Assembly: GCF_019649055.1 (NCBI RefSeq)
Contig: NW_026570221.1
Coordinates: forward strand, 372,001 to 436,000
Source: Paramacrobiotus metropolitanus
Lineage: Eukaryota > Tardigrada > Eutardigrada > Parachela > Macrobiotidae
Direction: 5' to 3'
Length of the DNA: 64,000 nt
Position numbers and translations under genes: made by a program. The notes under the pieces are model-generated. The model saw nothing but the letters and a program-made list of their open reading frames with translations, searched no databases and was not told the DNA's origin. This document shows positions 55,348 to 64,000 of this stretch, in pieces. Position 1 is the stretch's first letter. Each line of letters opens with the position of its first letter.

Positions 55348-55430
55348 CCCTACTACCCGCAGCGCATCACCAGCATTTTGTCTTTGAAAAAGAAAAAAGA
55401 TAAAAATTTTTTAATCATACTTACGTCATT

Positions 55431-56099
55431 ATGTCAACAGTGTCCGCCGCCGACATGGAGAAAGCGTTTCAAAATTTATTCGAAAAGCTGGGCCCCCAAA
55501 CACCAGGCTTGGTTTTTTACCGAAAGCAGATTCCACCATCTATTTTGCCTGATCTCGCCAAGTTTCAAGGGCTTAAAAAGCTCAGCCTGATTGACTGCAA
55601 CTTGCGCTCGCTGGAAGGGTTACCACGGCTCCCCGATCTACGTATATTAATGCTGGGTGACAACAATTTGGACGACCTCAGCCCCATTCCTAACTGCTTC
55701 CCCAACTTGGAGAAGTTGTCCGTTGTGGGAAATAGAATTAGACTGCGGGATCAGCTGCAACCGCTGACGCGTCTGAACAAATTGCGCGCCTTGGACGTCG
55801 AAGGAAACGACATCTGTGAAATTCGAGGACACGACCGTTGGCTGAAAGACACGTTCCCACAGGTGACGCATTTTATTATCGTCGCGTACGATGTGGACGG
55901 CGATGAAGAGGACGATGGTAATGCTACTCGGATTCTTTGCAGTAAGTTGGTCACCTCTCATTTTTATATACTGATAAATACCAGATCGTTAATTATAGAT
56001 GAACACCTGGACGATGATGATGAGGCATTCGACGATGATCAGATGGACAATTTAGAAGTAATAATGGTCATGCCAATTGACTTACTTGAGAGTATTTGA
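55431..56099 (+). CDS. ANP32-like leucine-rich acidic protein, two exons, 203 aa
   Basis: Exons 55431-55941 and 55999-56099 join across a 57-bp intron (A|GTAAGT...TTATAG). After a helical start, leucine-rich repeats run from about residue 35 to 120: LKKLSLIDCNLRSLEGLPRL, LRILMLGDNNL, FPNLEKLSVVGNRI and LNKLRALDVEGNDI. A cap (FPQVTHFIIVAYDVDG) follows, and then an acidic tail (DGDEEDDGN, then DDDDEAFDDDQMD). This order matches ANP32/LANP proteins, nuclear histone-binding factors that inhibit acetylation and act as cofactors for some viral polymerases. It has its own TATA box and lies between the virion cluster and the right end of the element, so it belongs to the element. Capture from a host is inferred. 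Confidence 0.72.
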   Translation: MSTVSAADMEKAFQNLFEKLGPQTPGLVFYRKQIPPSILPDLAKFQGLKKLSLIDCNLRSLEGLPRLPDLRILMLGDNNLDDLSPIPNCFPNLEKLSVVGNRIRLRDQLQPLTRLNKLRALDVEGNDICEIRGHDRWLKDTFPQVTHFIIVAYDVDGDEEDDGNATRILCSKLVTSHFYILINTRSLIIDEHLDDDDEAFDDDQMDNLEVIMVMPIDLLESI

Positions 56100-56351
56100 A
56101 TGCTCCATTTATCGATATTGCATTCTCCACTTTATAGTTTAAGTGTTTATTGTTTTGCGACTTGGAATGCGCTAACTGCGGTTGATAAAATAAATGAATT
56201 GAAAAACGGTGATACCGTACGATGTTTTACCTCCTTTACAACAACCTTTTACAGTCTTCATAACGTTTACAGTAATGTTACCAACACCAGCGTGTACAGT
56301 ATATCTCCGGACTTTCATTTTATTCCCCATCCACTTCAAAAAAATTGGCTT
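56100..56351. other. Non-coding right arm of the Polinton
   Basis: AT-rich and without a gene. Open frames crossing into the terminal repeat lack motifs. Confidence 0.5.
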
Positions 56352-56488
56352 AAACTCTCCCGTATACAAGAATTATATTTCCTATGTACCAGGATATCCC
56401 GTATACAGACATTATAGTGCCTGCGTACCAGGCTATCCCGTATACAGAAAATATAGTGCCTGTGTACCACCTTGTACCTTCTACTACT
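56352..56488 (-). repeat. Right terminal inverted repeat (137 bp)
   Basis: Complement of the left end, but with three 39-bp units instead of two; the lengths differ by exactly one unit. The outer 63 bases are identical to the left end. The outermost bases CTACTACT complete the terminal inversion. Confidence 0.9.
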
Positions 56489-56494
56489 ATTGTC
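56489..56494 (+). repeat. Target site duplication, right copy (ATTGTC)
   Basis: Exact repeat of 35647-35652. The following bases read on as GGTGGTTATTTATAC, restoring a Kelch GG motif when the left and right host flanks are compared. Confidence 0.93.
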
Positions 56495-56893
56495 GGTGGT
56501 TATTTATACATTACTGGCGGAAAATTAGAGAAAAACTCCAACTATGTTGCAACAGCGGACTGCATGCGTTTGGAGCTGGGTACATCTACGTGGGAAAAGA
56601 TAGCCCCACTCAGCGAGCCCAGATTCCTACATTCTGCTTGTGTTATCAAGGATCGGATATACGTTTGTGGCGGGAGCAGTTATAGAGACGAGTGCGTCAG
56701 TTCAATAGAGTTTTACGACACCAAAAGCAGCGCACACTGGTTGACCGTCAGCTTTTCAAAAAGCGACTTCATGTTGTTAAGGAACTGGGCTGGTGAATTG
56801 GAGAATTCGGAGGAAATCATGACCGCCGTTCCTGTTGATTTAAATGGGAACACAACTCCGGACATGCGGTGGTTCCCTCAAGTTCATTGGTAA
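56495..56893 (+). pseudogene. Host kinase-Kelch gene, 3' part
   Basis: Continues the Kelch exon cut at 35652: GGYLYITGGKLEKN, CMRLELGTSTWEKI, PRFLHSACVIKDRIYVCGG and SIEFYD show two further Kelch blades with their GG and Tyr/Trp positions. A less conserved tail follows, ending at TAA after FPQVHW. The flanks join in frame across one copy of the 6-bp duplication, so without the element this would be one continuous exon. Confidence 0.8.
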
Positions 56894-57114
56894 CACCCCC
56901 TGCCGGGGATATGCGCTACCACTTTGATGAAGTCTGATGTAACTGAGCAACAGTGTCTCACATTACGTGTCTTCATACATGCAGGGCATCTTGGATTAAT
57001 TCATGTAATTCATGGGGAAAAAACGGCGCAAATTCTTTTCTGAAATAATTTTTACTACGTTTATATCGTCCTTTATCATAGCTGGTTTACGGCATGGTTT
57101 AACACAGGGCAGAG

Positions 57115-57435
57115 GTACGAGGCAAGCGACAACTCTTTCCCATCGCTTTAGTAAATTTTATCACTTTCCTGCTGCATTTTACCCGTGTGTAGACGCTCAC
57201 GTGATCCTGATATCGTATCCATTGTAATCAGCGCTTACTGAGCCGGCGATAAAATCTCGCCTGCCGTGCTCTTCTCTATATTCTTTATCAGTTTGCACAA
57301 TCAACTATAGCTGCAAACCGACGTGAAACGGCTGAAATCAAGTATCACGTGAGCGCCTGCACACGGGTAAGATGCAGCAGGGAAAGTGATAAAATTTACT
57401 AAAGCGATGGGAAAGAGTTGTCGCTTGCCTCGTAC
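57115..57435. repeat. Inverted repeat, about 90-bp arms, MITE-like
   Basis: 57115-57204 and 57344-57435 are near-perfect reverse complements (GTACGAGGCAAGCGACAACT at the outside, CTCACGTGA at the inside) with a 140-bp non-coding spacer. I saw no clear target duplication. Confidence 0.8.
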
Positions 57436-57829
57436 GCATGTTGTATGAACCTAGCAAAGGTCCCATAAGTAACAAGAGAATACGCAGGAAGCTATCCCGG
57501 ACTTCGACTGCAGCGAGCTCCCGACGCTAATTAATGCCAGTCCACTTGTCATGTAGATGATTGCAGATTTTTAGGTAAGTCGTAGAGTTACTTAAATAAC
57601 TGGCTACGCGTTTAGATTGCGAACGAATGCGAACGCTAGATATGTAAGCCGGGTGTATATATAGCGAACAGAGGCATCGTTAAAGATAATTAAGGAAATA
57701 CCGAATGACTTGCAACGCTTTCAAAAAGCAGCCAACCAGAAACAAATTTCTAATTACATTACAATTTCGTGCAGCTGCTACAAAGAACTCCATAATCGGT
57801 GGCTCAACGTAGCCTAGTAATAGCAATAA

Positions 57830-58570
57830 AAGCAAGCAAACGGCTTGGCGATCCGCGCTTCCCTGAAGAATCAGAATGGAAAGATTCTTACTGTTTAACG
57901 CCTGCGAAAGCCAGCAGATTGGAGTATATGTGCTGCCGCGCTCACGTCCCGATGGTCCGTGGACGTTGCATCCTGGAAATCTGCTCAATTGTAATTTTCG
58001 CCGTGACAGTGATTTGTCTCCGCTGAAGTGCAGTTGTTTCGCAGGACGGTTCGTGAATTTGTGCACCAAGAGCGGGTGCGCCATCCGCCGCATGACGAGG
58101 AAAAAAAAGCAACAGATCACTGAACCCGGTGATTTTACGCGCTTGGTTTGTTTGTCTGAACGATACTTGAAGAGTATAACACCGGCGTTAATGGCTGCGT
58201 TTCGGCAGCAAATCGACGAGTGTTACAAAGCGCGATGCATCTGTCTCTAAACAGAAAGCCGAAAGGATTGTGTACTTGCAAGCACCGAAGAGGAGGCAAT
58301 TGCGAGCCATGATCTGCCATGACTCCTCTGCTTTTTCCCGCTGAGATCGACCTGTCAAATATTACATTACAGCTGTAACATGAGTCGGACAGCTGATACC
58401 TGGCTTTTTTTCGCAATATTCGTACAGGCGCAATATTTACATACAGGTCAACCGACATACGCTTTCCGGACAACGAAACGGTATGGTGTAGGGTCAGCCT
58501 GTATGATCGGCTGGGTGCAGCAGGTGCTGGGCGGTAGTGATCGACGCCTCCAAAAAATGATCTTTTTGTA
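57830..58570 (+). pseudogene. Relics of the F-box family (N-terminal domain and F-box part)
   Basis: 57840-58250 contains pieces in different frames of the N-terminal domain (GDPRFPEES, WKDSYC, SRPDGPWTLHPGNLL, ITEPGDFTR, TPALMAAFRQQIDE). 58490-58570 has GWVQQVLGGSDRRLQKMIF from the second exon. Both are on the plus strand, opposite to the intact copy next to them, and both carry frame changes. They are the remains of one further gene copy. Confidence 0.7.
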
Positions 58571-58880
58571 GTACCCAGTGTTGCATTTTAAGTGATACGC
58601 GCACAGTCGCCAAACAGTTTCGGAGCATTCGTGCATGATACATTTATCGGACATCGGTTGATTATCACAGGTTTGCACAGTCGGTATTAACGTTTCTATT
58701 CGATGTCGATATTGTTTTACCCATCGGTGAATCGTTGTGACAATTTTCTCGTAAGTCACTGATGAAATTCTTATTCCGGGGAAACGCTTTTTTACGTGGA
58801 GTGTAGAACTTGTGCAGTTTTAAAACGTAGCAGAGTAGCAGAGATTCAGCAAGCATATTATTACAATAAAAAATCAGCTC

Positions 58881-60723
58881 TCAAGGTGCCTTCGCATTAA
58901 GCGCACATAACGTCGTGCGGTTCAGTTTGGTTATGTCTAACGCTTGCAAATTCTCTTCCGTCCATTTCCAGTCGCGGTAGTGGTTTGTGTGCCGTGGATC
59001 AGCGCTTTGGTACGAATGCAGAATCTATACAAAATGAGCACGCCATAAAACAAACCTTTCAGGGCGTAAAACACGAACCCGCATCCATGTATTACTTACC
59101 TTTGCAACGACGCTTTCTTTTCTGTCCGCACACAGTTCCTGGACAATCCGCTCTGCAGTTGCCGCCGGAGGGATTACAGCATCCAAATGGCTTTCGAACA
59201 TGTCCCAAAGTTCCGTCGCACTGCAGTTTTTCAAATCGATGACGGCGTGCCGGATACGTGACCGTAAGCACTCATCTTCCAGGATGACAGCTCTGTATAC
59301 AGTTTTATCGCAGACCGCAGCCAGTTTACGATAACTGTCGACCATCTCGTCAAAGCACTCTGCCAGATTCTCATCGTGAAGGTTAATGTAGCGCTTGCAG
59401 AAGACCAATCGCTGGATGCGCCGTCCAGTGCCGCTCAGCACCTGCCGCACACAATCGATGACCGGTTTGCCCCAATCCCGGGCGTACAAATTCTTTTTAT
59501 CATAGTCTAAGAAACAGATACGACGCGTGGCAGGTGTAATGTGTTTGAGGATGCAATTGTACACCGCGTAATACGTTAAATCCATGCTTGACCAGCGCGT
59601 CGTGAAAACGGCATGGTCGAACGACACCCGCACTTCGCTGCACACTTCGGCAGACGTCAGGATGGCATCCCATGCGTAGCAGGTACGTCGACACCGCAAA
59701 CGACCAATGGTATCCAGTGACTGGAAGATATCTGCTAGAAGTATGAGCGGCAGCGAAATTCCGCGACCACATGTTGTAAGCGGCTTTTTGCGTTTGGTTT
59801 TAAGCGGTGGTGGATGAAAGCTGCACCGGTATTCGCGTCCGCATTTCACATACAAGCCGGAAACAGTTTTCGCTTTCTCAAAGCACCCCGCCTAAGAACA
59901 GTTTTTCTGAACGTTTTCTCAGGTTATTCTTTCTTACTAAATTTTGATTAAATTAAAATAAATCTGCATAATAAATTAAAATAAAGAGAACATATAGTAC
60001 ATTAAAGTAAAAAGTAAATTCATATTAAATTGTTAGACCTACGAGGTGGTCCGCCGTAATCGGTCTTCCAGTGCGGTGCTGCATCATCAGCATCTTCTCA
60101 CTGAGGACGGAGATGCATCGTCCGCCGAGATCGTCGTCGATTTTTTGCGATAACGCCGCTGACAACGCTGGAGTCACACTCGTCCAGTACCCTTCCGGGA
60201 GATTAACGCAGCGCGTGACAAAGTCGCCGGGCTTGATAACTATCCGTTGCAGCTCTTCGTCGGTCATCGGATATAGCATTTGACTGCTATGAATTAGTTC
60301 GCGGCGCAACGCTCCGCCCATATCCACTTCCACGAACATCCAATCATCACCGTACTCAAACCCAAAAATGAGGAGTTTTCCGGGATACCATACCCACGGA
60401 TCCTCGGGGCGGGCGCGCAGCAGCACCCGCACGGCCAGTCTGTCGGCGTTCGCGGGCGGTGGACCGTAGTCATCCTCCCAGGGATGGGGAAAGCGCGGGT
60501 TGCCGCACCAGAACCACGATGACGGTTTGTCGAACCATGCATCGAAGACCTTTCCGAATTCCACAAGAACGGAGCGTCGGGCTGGACAGTGGAAATCAAC
60601 AATCAACCCGTTCTCCACCACGTTAACGACGCTGCCGTGCTGCAGCGGCCGGTTTTCATCCATCAAAGCGTACACGGAATTCCACTCGGTCACTTTCCGC
60701 TCATTGATTTCATAAAAATGCAT
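58881..60723 (-). CDS. F-box family protein, three exons, about 538 aa (best-preserved copy)
   Basis: Exons on the minus strand are 60723-60043, 59891-59100 and 59024-58881, all phase 0. Exon 1 codes for the N-terminal domain (WNSVYALM, LQHGSVVNV, LIVDF, RRSVLVEFGKVF). Exon 2 holds the F-box (LPLILLADIFQSLDTIG, RRTCYAW) and a long helical region (VRQVLSGTGRRIQRL, DEMVDSYRKLA). Exon 3 ends WKWTEENLQALDIT, LNRTTLCALN. Donors are CTC|GTAGGT and AAAG|GTAAGT; acceptors are TTCTTAG and TTGTATAG. It shows what a full member looks like, so the copies at 19 and 22 kb appear shortened. The function is inferred only from the F-box: a substrate adaptor of an SCF ubiquitin ligase. Confidence 0.7.
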
Positions 60724-62927
60724 TCCTCCTCTGAAACATGCGGCTGACTATGCGATACACGATACCGCTTGCAGCCAGGTCTGGTTGGTTGTCGACAGAA
60801 AACTTCGACACAAAATTAATACGCAAAAATATTGACAGCACGCAAATATTAGGAGCGTATGACGTATTCCGCACAAAACCAAACTTGGCAGCTGCTAAAT
60901 CCAGTTGAAAATTACCAAATTAGCATGCTGTAACATTGTAATTACATCAAGTTCCGTTGATCTGCAGCATTATACAGATGCATGTTGCTCCTATCAGAGC
61001 TTTATTTGATAACCGCACCGAACAAAAGCTGCGAATAAGTTGCACCGATCGTTTCAAAGAACCGATAAAGAGATATTGCTGAGATAACTGCAGGTAAACC
61101 AACTGCAGGTAAACTGACACAAAGCGACACCAACATTGTGTCAATCAGTGGTAGTAAACCGTTTTATATTAGGTCAGGTACAGTTAAGCTGCAGTGGATT
61201 CGTATTGTACTTGTACATCTACGTACTGGTAATGATTCTGTGAACGTTGGTATGCCGAATGGCTAACTGTGCTGTGTCAACTAGGATTAACAAGTTATTT
61301 TAGTTTTTTATTCAACAACAGCATAAGAAATGCGGAAAGACATTCGAAGTCACTCCACTTAAAACTGAGGTAAATTGAGCATTAAGAAGCTGTGAAATGA
61401 TTTGCGTTATCCGAAACTCAAGACCGAACATTCACTGCCCCAAAGCAATAGCAAAGTTTCTTCCAGTAATAAACAAACTTATAAAATGAAGAACACATTT
61501 TTTGTATTCCGTGTTGTTAACCAACTTTACAAACTACAGTTTTCTACGTGAAGAGAGTAAGACACACACGCTTCCGGTTGAATGCTGCTAGAAAACCGGT
61601 CTGACACAAACTGACGCTCGTTGTGGGACCGAATGCGGGGTATCGGACCAAGTCACCATTTAGTCGCAAATTGCAGACGCTGTCTCAAAAATGCGGTCGA
61701 TAAGGTTCCCCAGTCACGCTGCTGAACTTTCTACCAACAATGCGAATACTCTCCGTCACCCTGCACCAAATGTCTCGACGATCAAAGGGTTAGACAGGTG
61801 GTCCATCACGTCGAGGACAGTGTATTCGCGACGTTTGCTGTCTTCCAAAGTTGACACTCTGCCAGGCGGCTGCAAACCTGCATCCACAGTGCCCAAGCAT
61901 GCAGCATTCCATACCACAGCTTTACCAGCACATGCGGGAATCACCGTCACTTGACGATCATGTAAAGGAAGGTATGGGATAACGTAAAGTGATGTGTTGC
62001 TGCGCAGATCAGAAAAGGTTCCCATTTTCGCATCAGAAATGTCGATCGTCGCCTTTGCTTGAGCGTCAGTGTACATGCACTGTCAACGTTGGGTGAACGG
62101 GGCGATGGTCCTAACAAATGCCGCTAGTTTCAGAAACGTGTACCTATGCCCGCAGGCAGAACGTGATTCTGTCGTGAAAGATACCTGACAGACTGGTAGT
62201 CGAGTTGCATATGCGGTACTACTACATATACGAATAGTAGTACATGTACGTACATACTTGCTTATTAATATTATAGTATATAGACACATGCTTGATTGAT
62301 AGTGCTCATTGTCAGTGTTACTGTAAACAAGCATCAACGCTACTGAGGAGTTGCGTTCGTTACTGAGGAATTGTATTCTTTTGGTGCTTGAACATTTCAG
62401 GATGATATCGTTTTGTCGGCATAACTGAAACCTGTGAATATAAGGTGAACTAAAGTGCTATGGAATAAGAACAATGCTTCGGTTTACAGCACTCCAATGG
62501 ATTATTATGATACCAGTGTACTCGGTACTGCGGAATGCGGAGCCGGCCTTGGGAGTCCCGACAGGTAGCCAGCGGTGAAAATATTTGTGTAGTTTCGAAG
62601 TACTGTAATCTTGCCGTTATCATAGTTATGACAATGTTATATAATTTTTATCATTCTACAATGTATCAATGTATGTAGTTGTAATATGTAGACAACCCGG
62701 TCACCGCTACAATTTCCAGAAAGAAACTTGAATGTCTCGTCTCCAAGTAGGCTGCGTAAGCACAGCAACAGAAAAACGGCTTTTGTGTTGTAACCCAGCG
62801 CTTCCATTTTATGCGCGCTGAACGTTTCCCTTGTTACACACATTTTGTTTGTATGATGATTTTTTGAACTCTAAACTGAACGGTTGATTTCTACTCCTAT
62901 TTTTTTGTCTTATCTTGTGTATTGCAG
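60724..62927. other. No gene recognised upstream of the laminin-type exon
   Basis: A 106-codon minus-strand frame (61756-62076) and its plus-strand shadow are open without motifs or splice support, and I do not call them. The rest is AT-rich. Further exons of the laminin-type gene may lie outside the window or in this region unseen. Confidence 0.35.
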
Positions 62928-63450
62928 AAAATCTTTCTGTGTGTGAATACGGGATGTACCGCAACGGATCCTTCGGTTGCGTCAACTGCGATTGCTTCCG
63001 ACCTGGAACCAGTATTCCCCTCGGCAAGATTACTGCACTCAACATAGATTACGACGGTGTACTGCCGTGCGACGCCTTTTCTGGACAGTGTAAATGCTAT
63101 GGAGAACATACTGGCCGGGCATGTGATCAGTGTGCACCGCTCACTTTCAACGACACTTCAGGAGTTGCCGGTGGCCCGCTTGGTCGCTGCATGCTTTGTA
63201 ACTGCGAGCGTGAGGCGAGTACAAATGATACCTGCGACGCGGTGACGGGACAATGCACATGCAGGAACACAAACATTTTTGGCAGGACGTGCGATATGTG
63301 CCGGAAAGGATTCTGCAGTCATCCCCTGTGTGAGCCGTGCGAGAATGTTGTCGCTGCGGCACTTTCTGCCGCCTATCCAGCCGTGCTCAATGCGACGCTG
63401 AACATTTTTCGTGGTTTCTACTTTACAATGGCACGGGGTTATTTTGCATA
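62928..63450 (+). CDS. Laminin-type EGF exon (partial gene)
   Basis: The exon begins after the acceptor TGTATTGCAG. It codes for laminin EGF-like modules with the eight-cysteine pattern: CVNCDCFRPG, PCDAFSGQCKC, GRACDQCAPLTF; then CMLCNCERE, TCDAVTGQCTC, GRTCDMCRKGF. The following LCEPCEN and an alanine-rich, hydrophobic part do not fit the module, so a donor may lie upstream of the stop. Such modules build the rod of laminins and related basement-membrane proteins. Only this exon lies in the window, so which chain it belongs to cannot be said. Confidence 0.75.
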
Positions 63451-64000
63451 ACCCAAAAAACGCTGAAATACGATGCTTCTCCATATTTGTTTAGATCTGT
63501 GGTGGTTTCAGAAGAGGTAAATATTCATTAACCTAAAAAACTGATATTACAACTGAAAAATGAACAGCAACTTCAGAATCTATGTACAGTACTGTATAGT
63601 ACAGCATTAAAAAAATAGCTCTAAGCCCAGATTAAACCGTGTATTCATGTAGCAGCAAGTGCGAGTAAATGCCGAAACCCTGAATTGTTATCCGATATGT
63701 ACAAGAAAAAACCAACCCATGTAGTGACCGTACTGTTTTTTTGCGAAGACTTTGGTCAGAAAGCGGCAAGTTTAGCTAGGAAAGAAGACAATCGCTGTTT
63801 AACAGCTACAAAAAACGAGCTTTCACAGATATTTGACCAAATTTACTGATAAATTTAATCTCTGCGAAAACCGTTGCTTGCCATTTGCTTAGCCATCCGC
63901 TTAGTTGGCGGGGAAGTTGTTTACAGATAATTTGTACTGAAGTAATGGAAACAACCGCTTTTTCTCGATCCTGCACAAACCGCGCCCGAGGCATAACGTG
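63451..64000. other. No gene recognised
   Basis: AT-rich DNA after the laminin-type exon. Possibly an intron of the same gene. I see no motif. Confidence 0.4.

Larger units (their letters stand above)
35653..56488. mobile_element. Complete Polinton/Maverick (adintovirus-like) element, 20,836 bp
   Basis: The element starts AGTAGTAGAAGGTAC and ends GTACCTTCTACTACT. It has terminal inverted repeats and a 6-bp target duplication. It encodes protein-primed DNA polymerase B, integrase, packaging ATPase, adenain-like protease, major and minor capsid proteins and small virion proteins, the defining Polinton set, in two blocks: spliced genes on the left and right, and a compact minus-strand virion cluster at 47.66-54.76 kb. 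Extra genes look captured from a eukaryote: a TBP homologue, a tandem PC4-like protein, an ANP32-like protein and a BIR-BIR-RING protein. Polintons replicate through a linear protein-primed genome and may form virions. Good ends and a clean empty site point to a recent insertion. Confidence 0.93.

Noticed and set aside
61756-62076. 106-codon minus-strand frame upstream of the laminin-type exon
   Set aside because: The plus strand is also open here. I saw no recognisable domain or splice support.
63158-63484. Minus-strand frame across the laminin-type exon
   Set aside because: Shadow of the cysteine-rich plus-strand exon.
1-64000. tRNA or rRNA genes
   Set aside because: I looked for cloverleaf-like or conserved rRNA segments and saw none I could support by eye. 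A covariance-model scan would settle this.

Overview
This is a window of animal nuclear DNA. Its genes have short introns (about 55-95 bp) with GT-AG borders. It carries a laminin-type EGF exon, a protein kinase-Kelch gene, a multi-copy F-box gene family, and several classes of eukaryotic transposon. The F-box family, with a conserved WNSVD...LQHG...IDF N-terminal domain, reminds me of lineage-specific families in tardigrades (Hypsibius/Ramazzottius). That host assignment is a guess from memory, not a search.

Layout. 0.6-3.0 kb: two small spliced genes of unknown function. 3.4-3.75 kb: a 93-bp satellite with palindromes, with a lone inverted monomer at 7.9 kb. 7.0-7.5 kb: a fragment of a KDZ/CxC-like transposase. 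10.0-12.4 kb: a tyrosine-recombinase-type (Ngaro/PAT-like) retroelement with diagnostic split direct repeats A1-gag-B1-A2-B2 and no RT or recombinase. 12.6-13.8 kb: a broken duplicate of the kinase gene at 34 kb. 14.6 kb, 19.0-24.3 kb and 57.8-60.7 kb: intact and decayed copies of the F-box family. 24.3-30.1 kb: a spliced Helitron-type Rep/helicase element with one frame break. 30.5-32.1 kb: a decayed reverse transcriptase. 34.0-35.65 kb and 56.5-56.9 kb: the two halves of a kinase-Kelch host gene. 62.9-63.4 kb: a laminin-EGF exon.

The centrepiece is a 20,836-bp Polinton/Maverick (adintovirus-like) element at 35653-56488. It begins AGTAGTAG, ends CTACTACT, has terminal inverted repeats, and is flanked by a perfect 6-bp target duplication (ATTGTC). 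It sits inside a Kelch exon of the host gene. It carries the usual set: protein-primed type B DNA polymerase, integrase with chromodomain, packaging ATPase, adenain-like protease, hexon-like major capsid, penton-like minor capsid and small virion proteins. It also carries what look like captured host genes that act on transcription, chromatin and cell death: a TATA-binding-protein homologue, a protein with two PC4/p15-like domains, an ANP32-like leucine-rich acidic protein, and a BIR-BIR-RING inhibitor of apoptosis.

How the parts may work together (inference). The plus-strand genes, several of them spliced, each have a TATA box preceded by copies of a GGTTATCC/GGATAACC motif. The longest copy is a 13-unit, 33-bp phased array (46071-46499) between the TBP-like and PC4-like transcription units. 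The virion genes form one compact, intronless, overlapping minus-strand cluster. A viral TBP plus a PC4-like cofactor acting on these promoters would be a self-supplied Pol II initiation module. I do not know of this being described for Polintons, and it is the main thing to check. Three genes in the element and the host kinase have a one-base frame break in a homopolymer A run, so assembly error must be excluded before calling the element dead.
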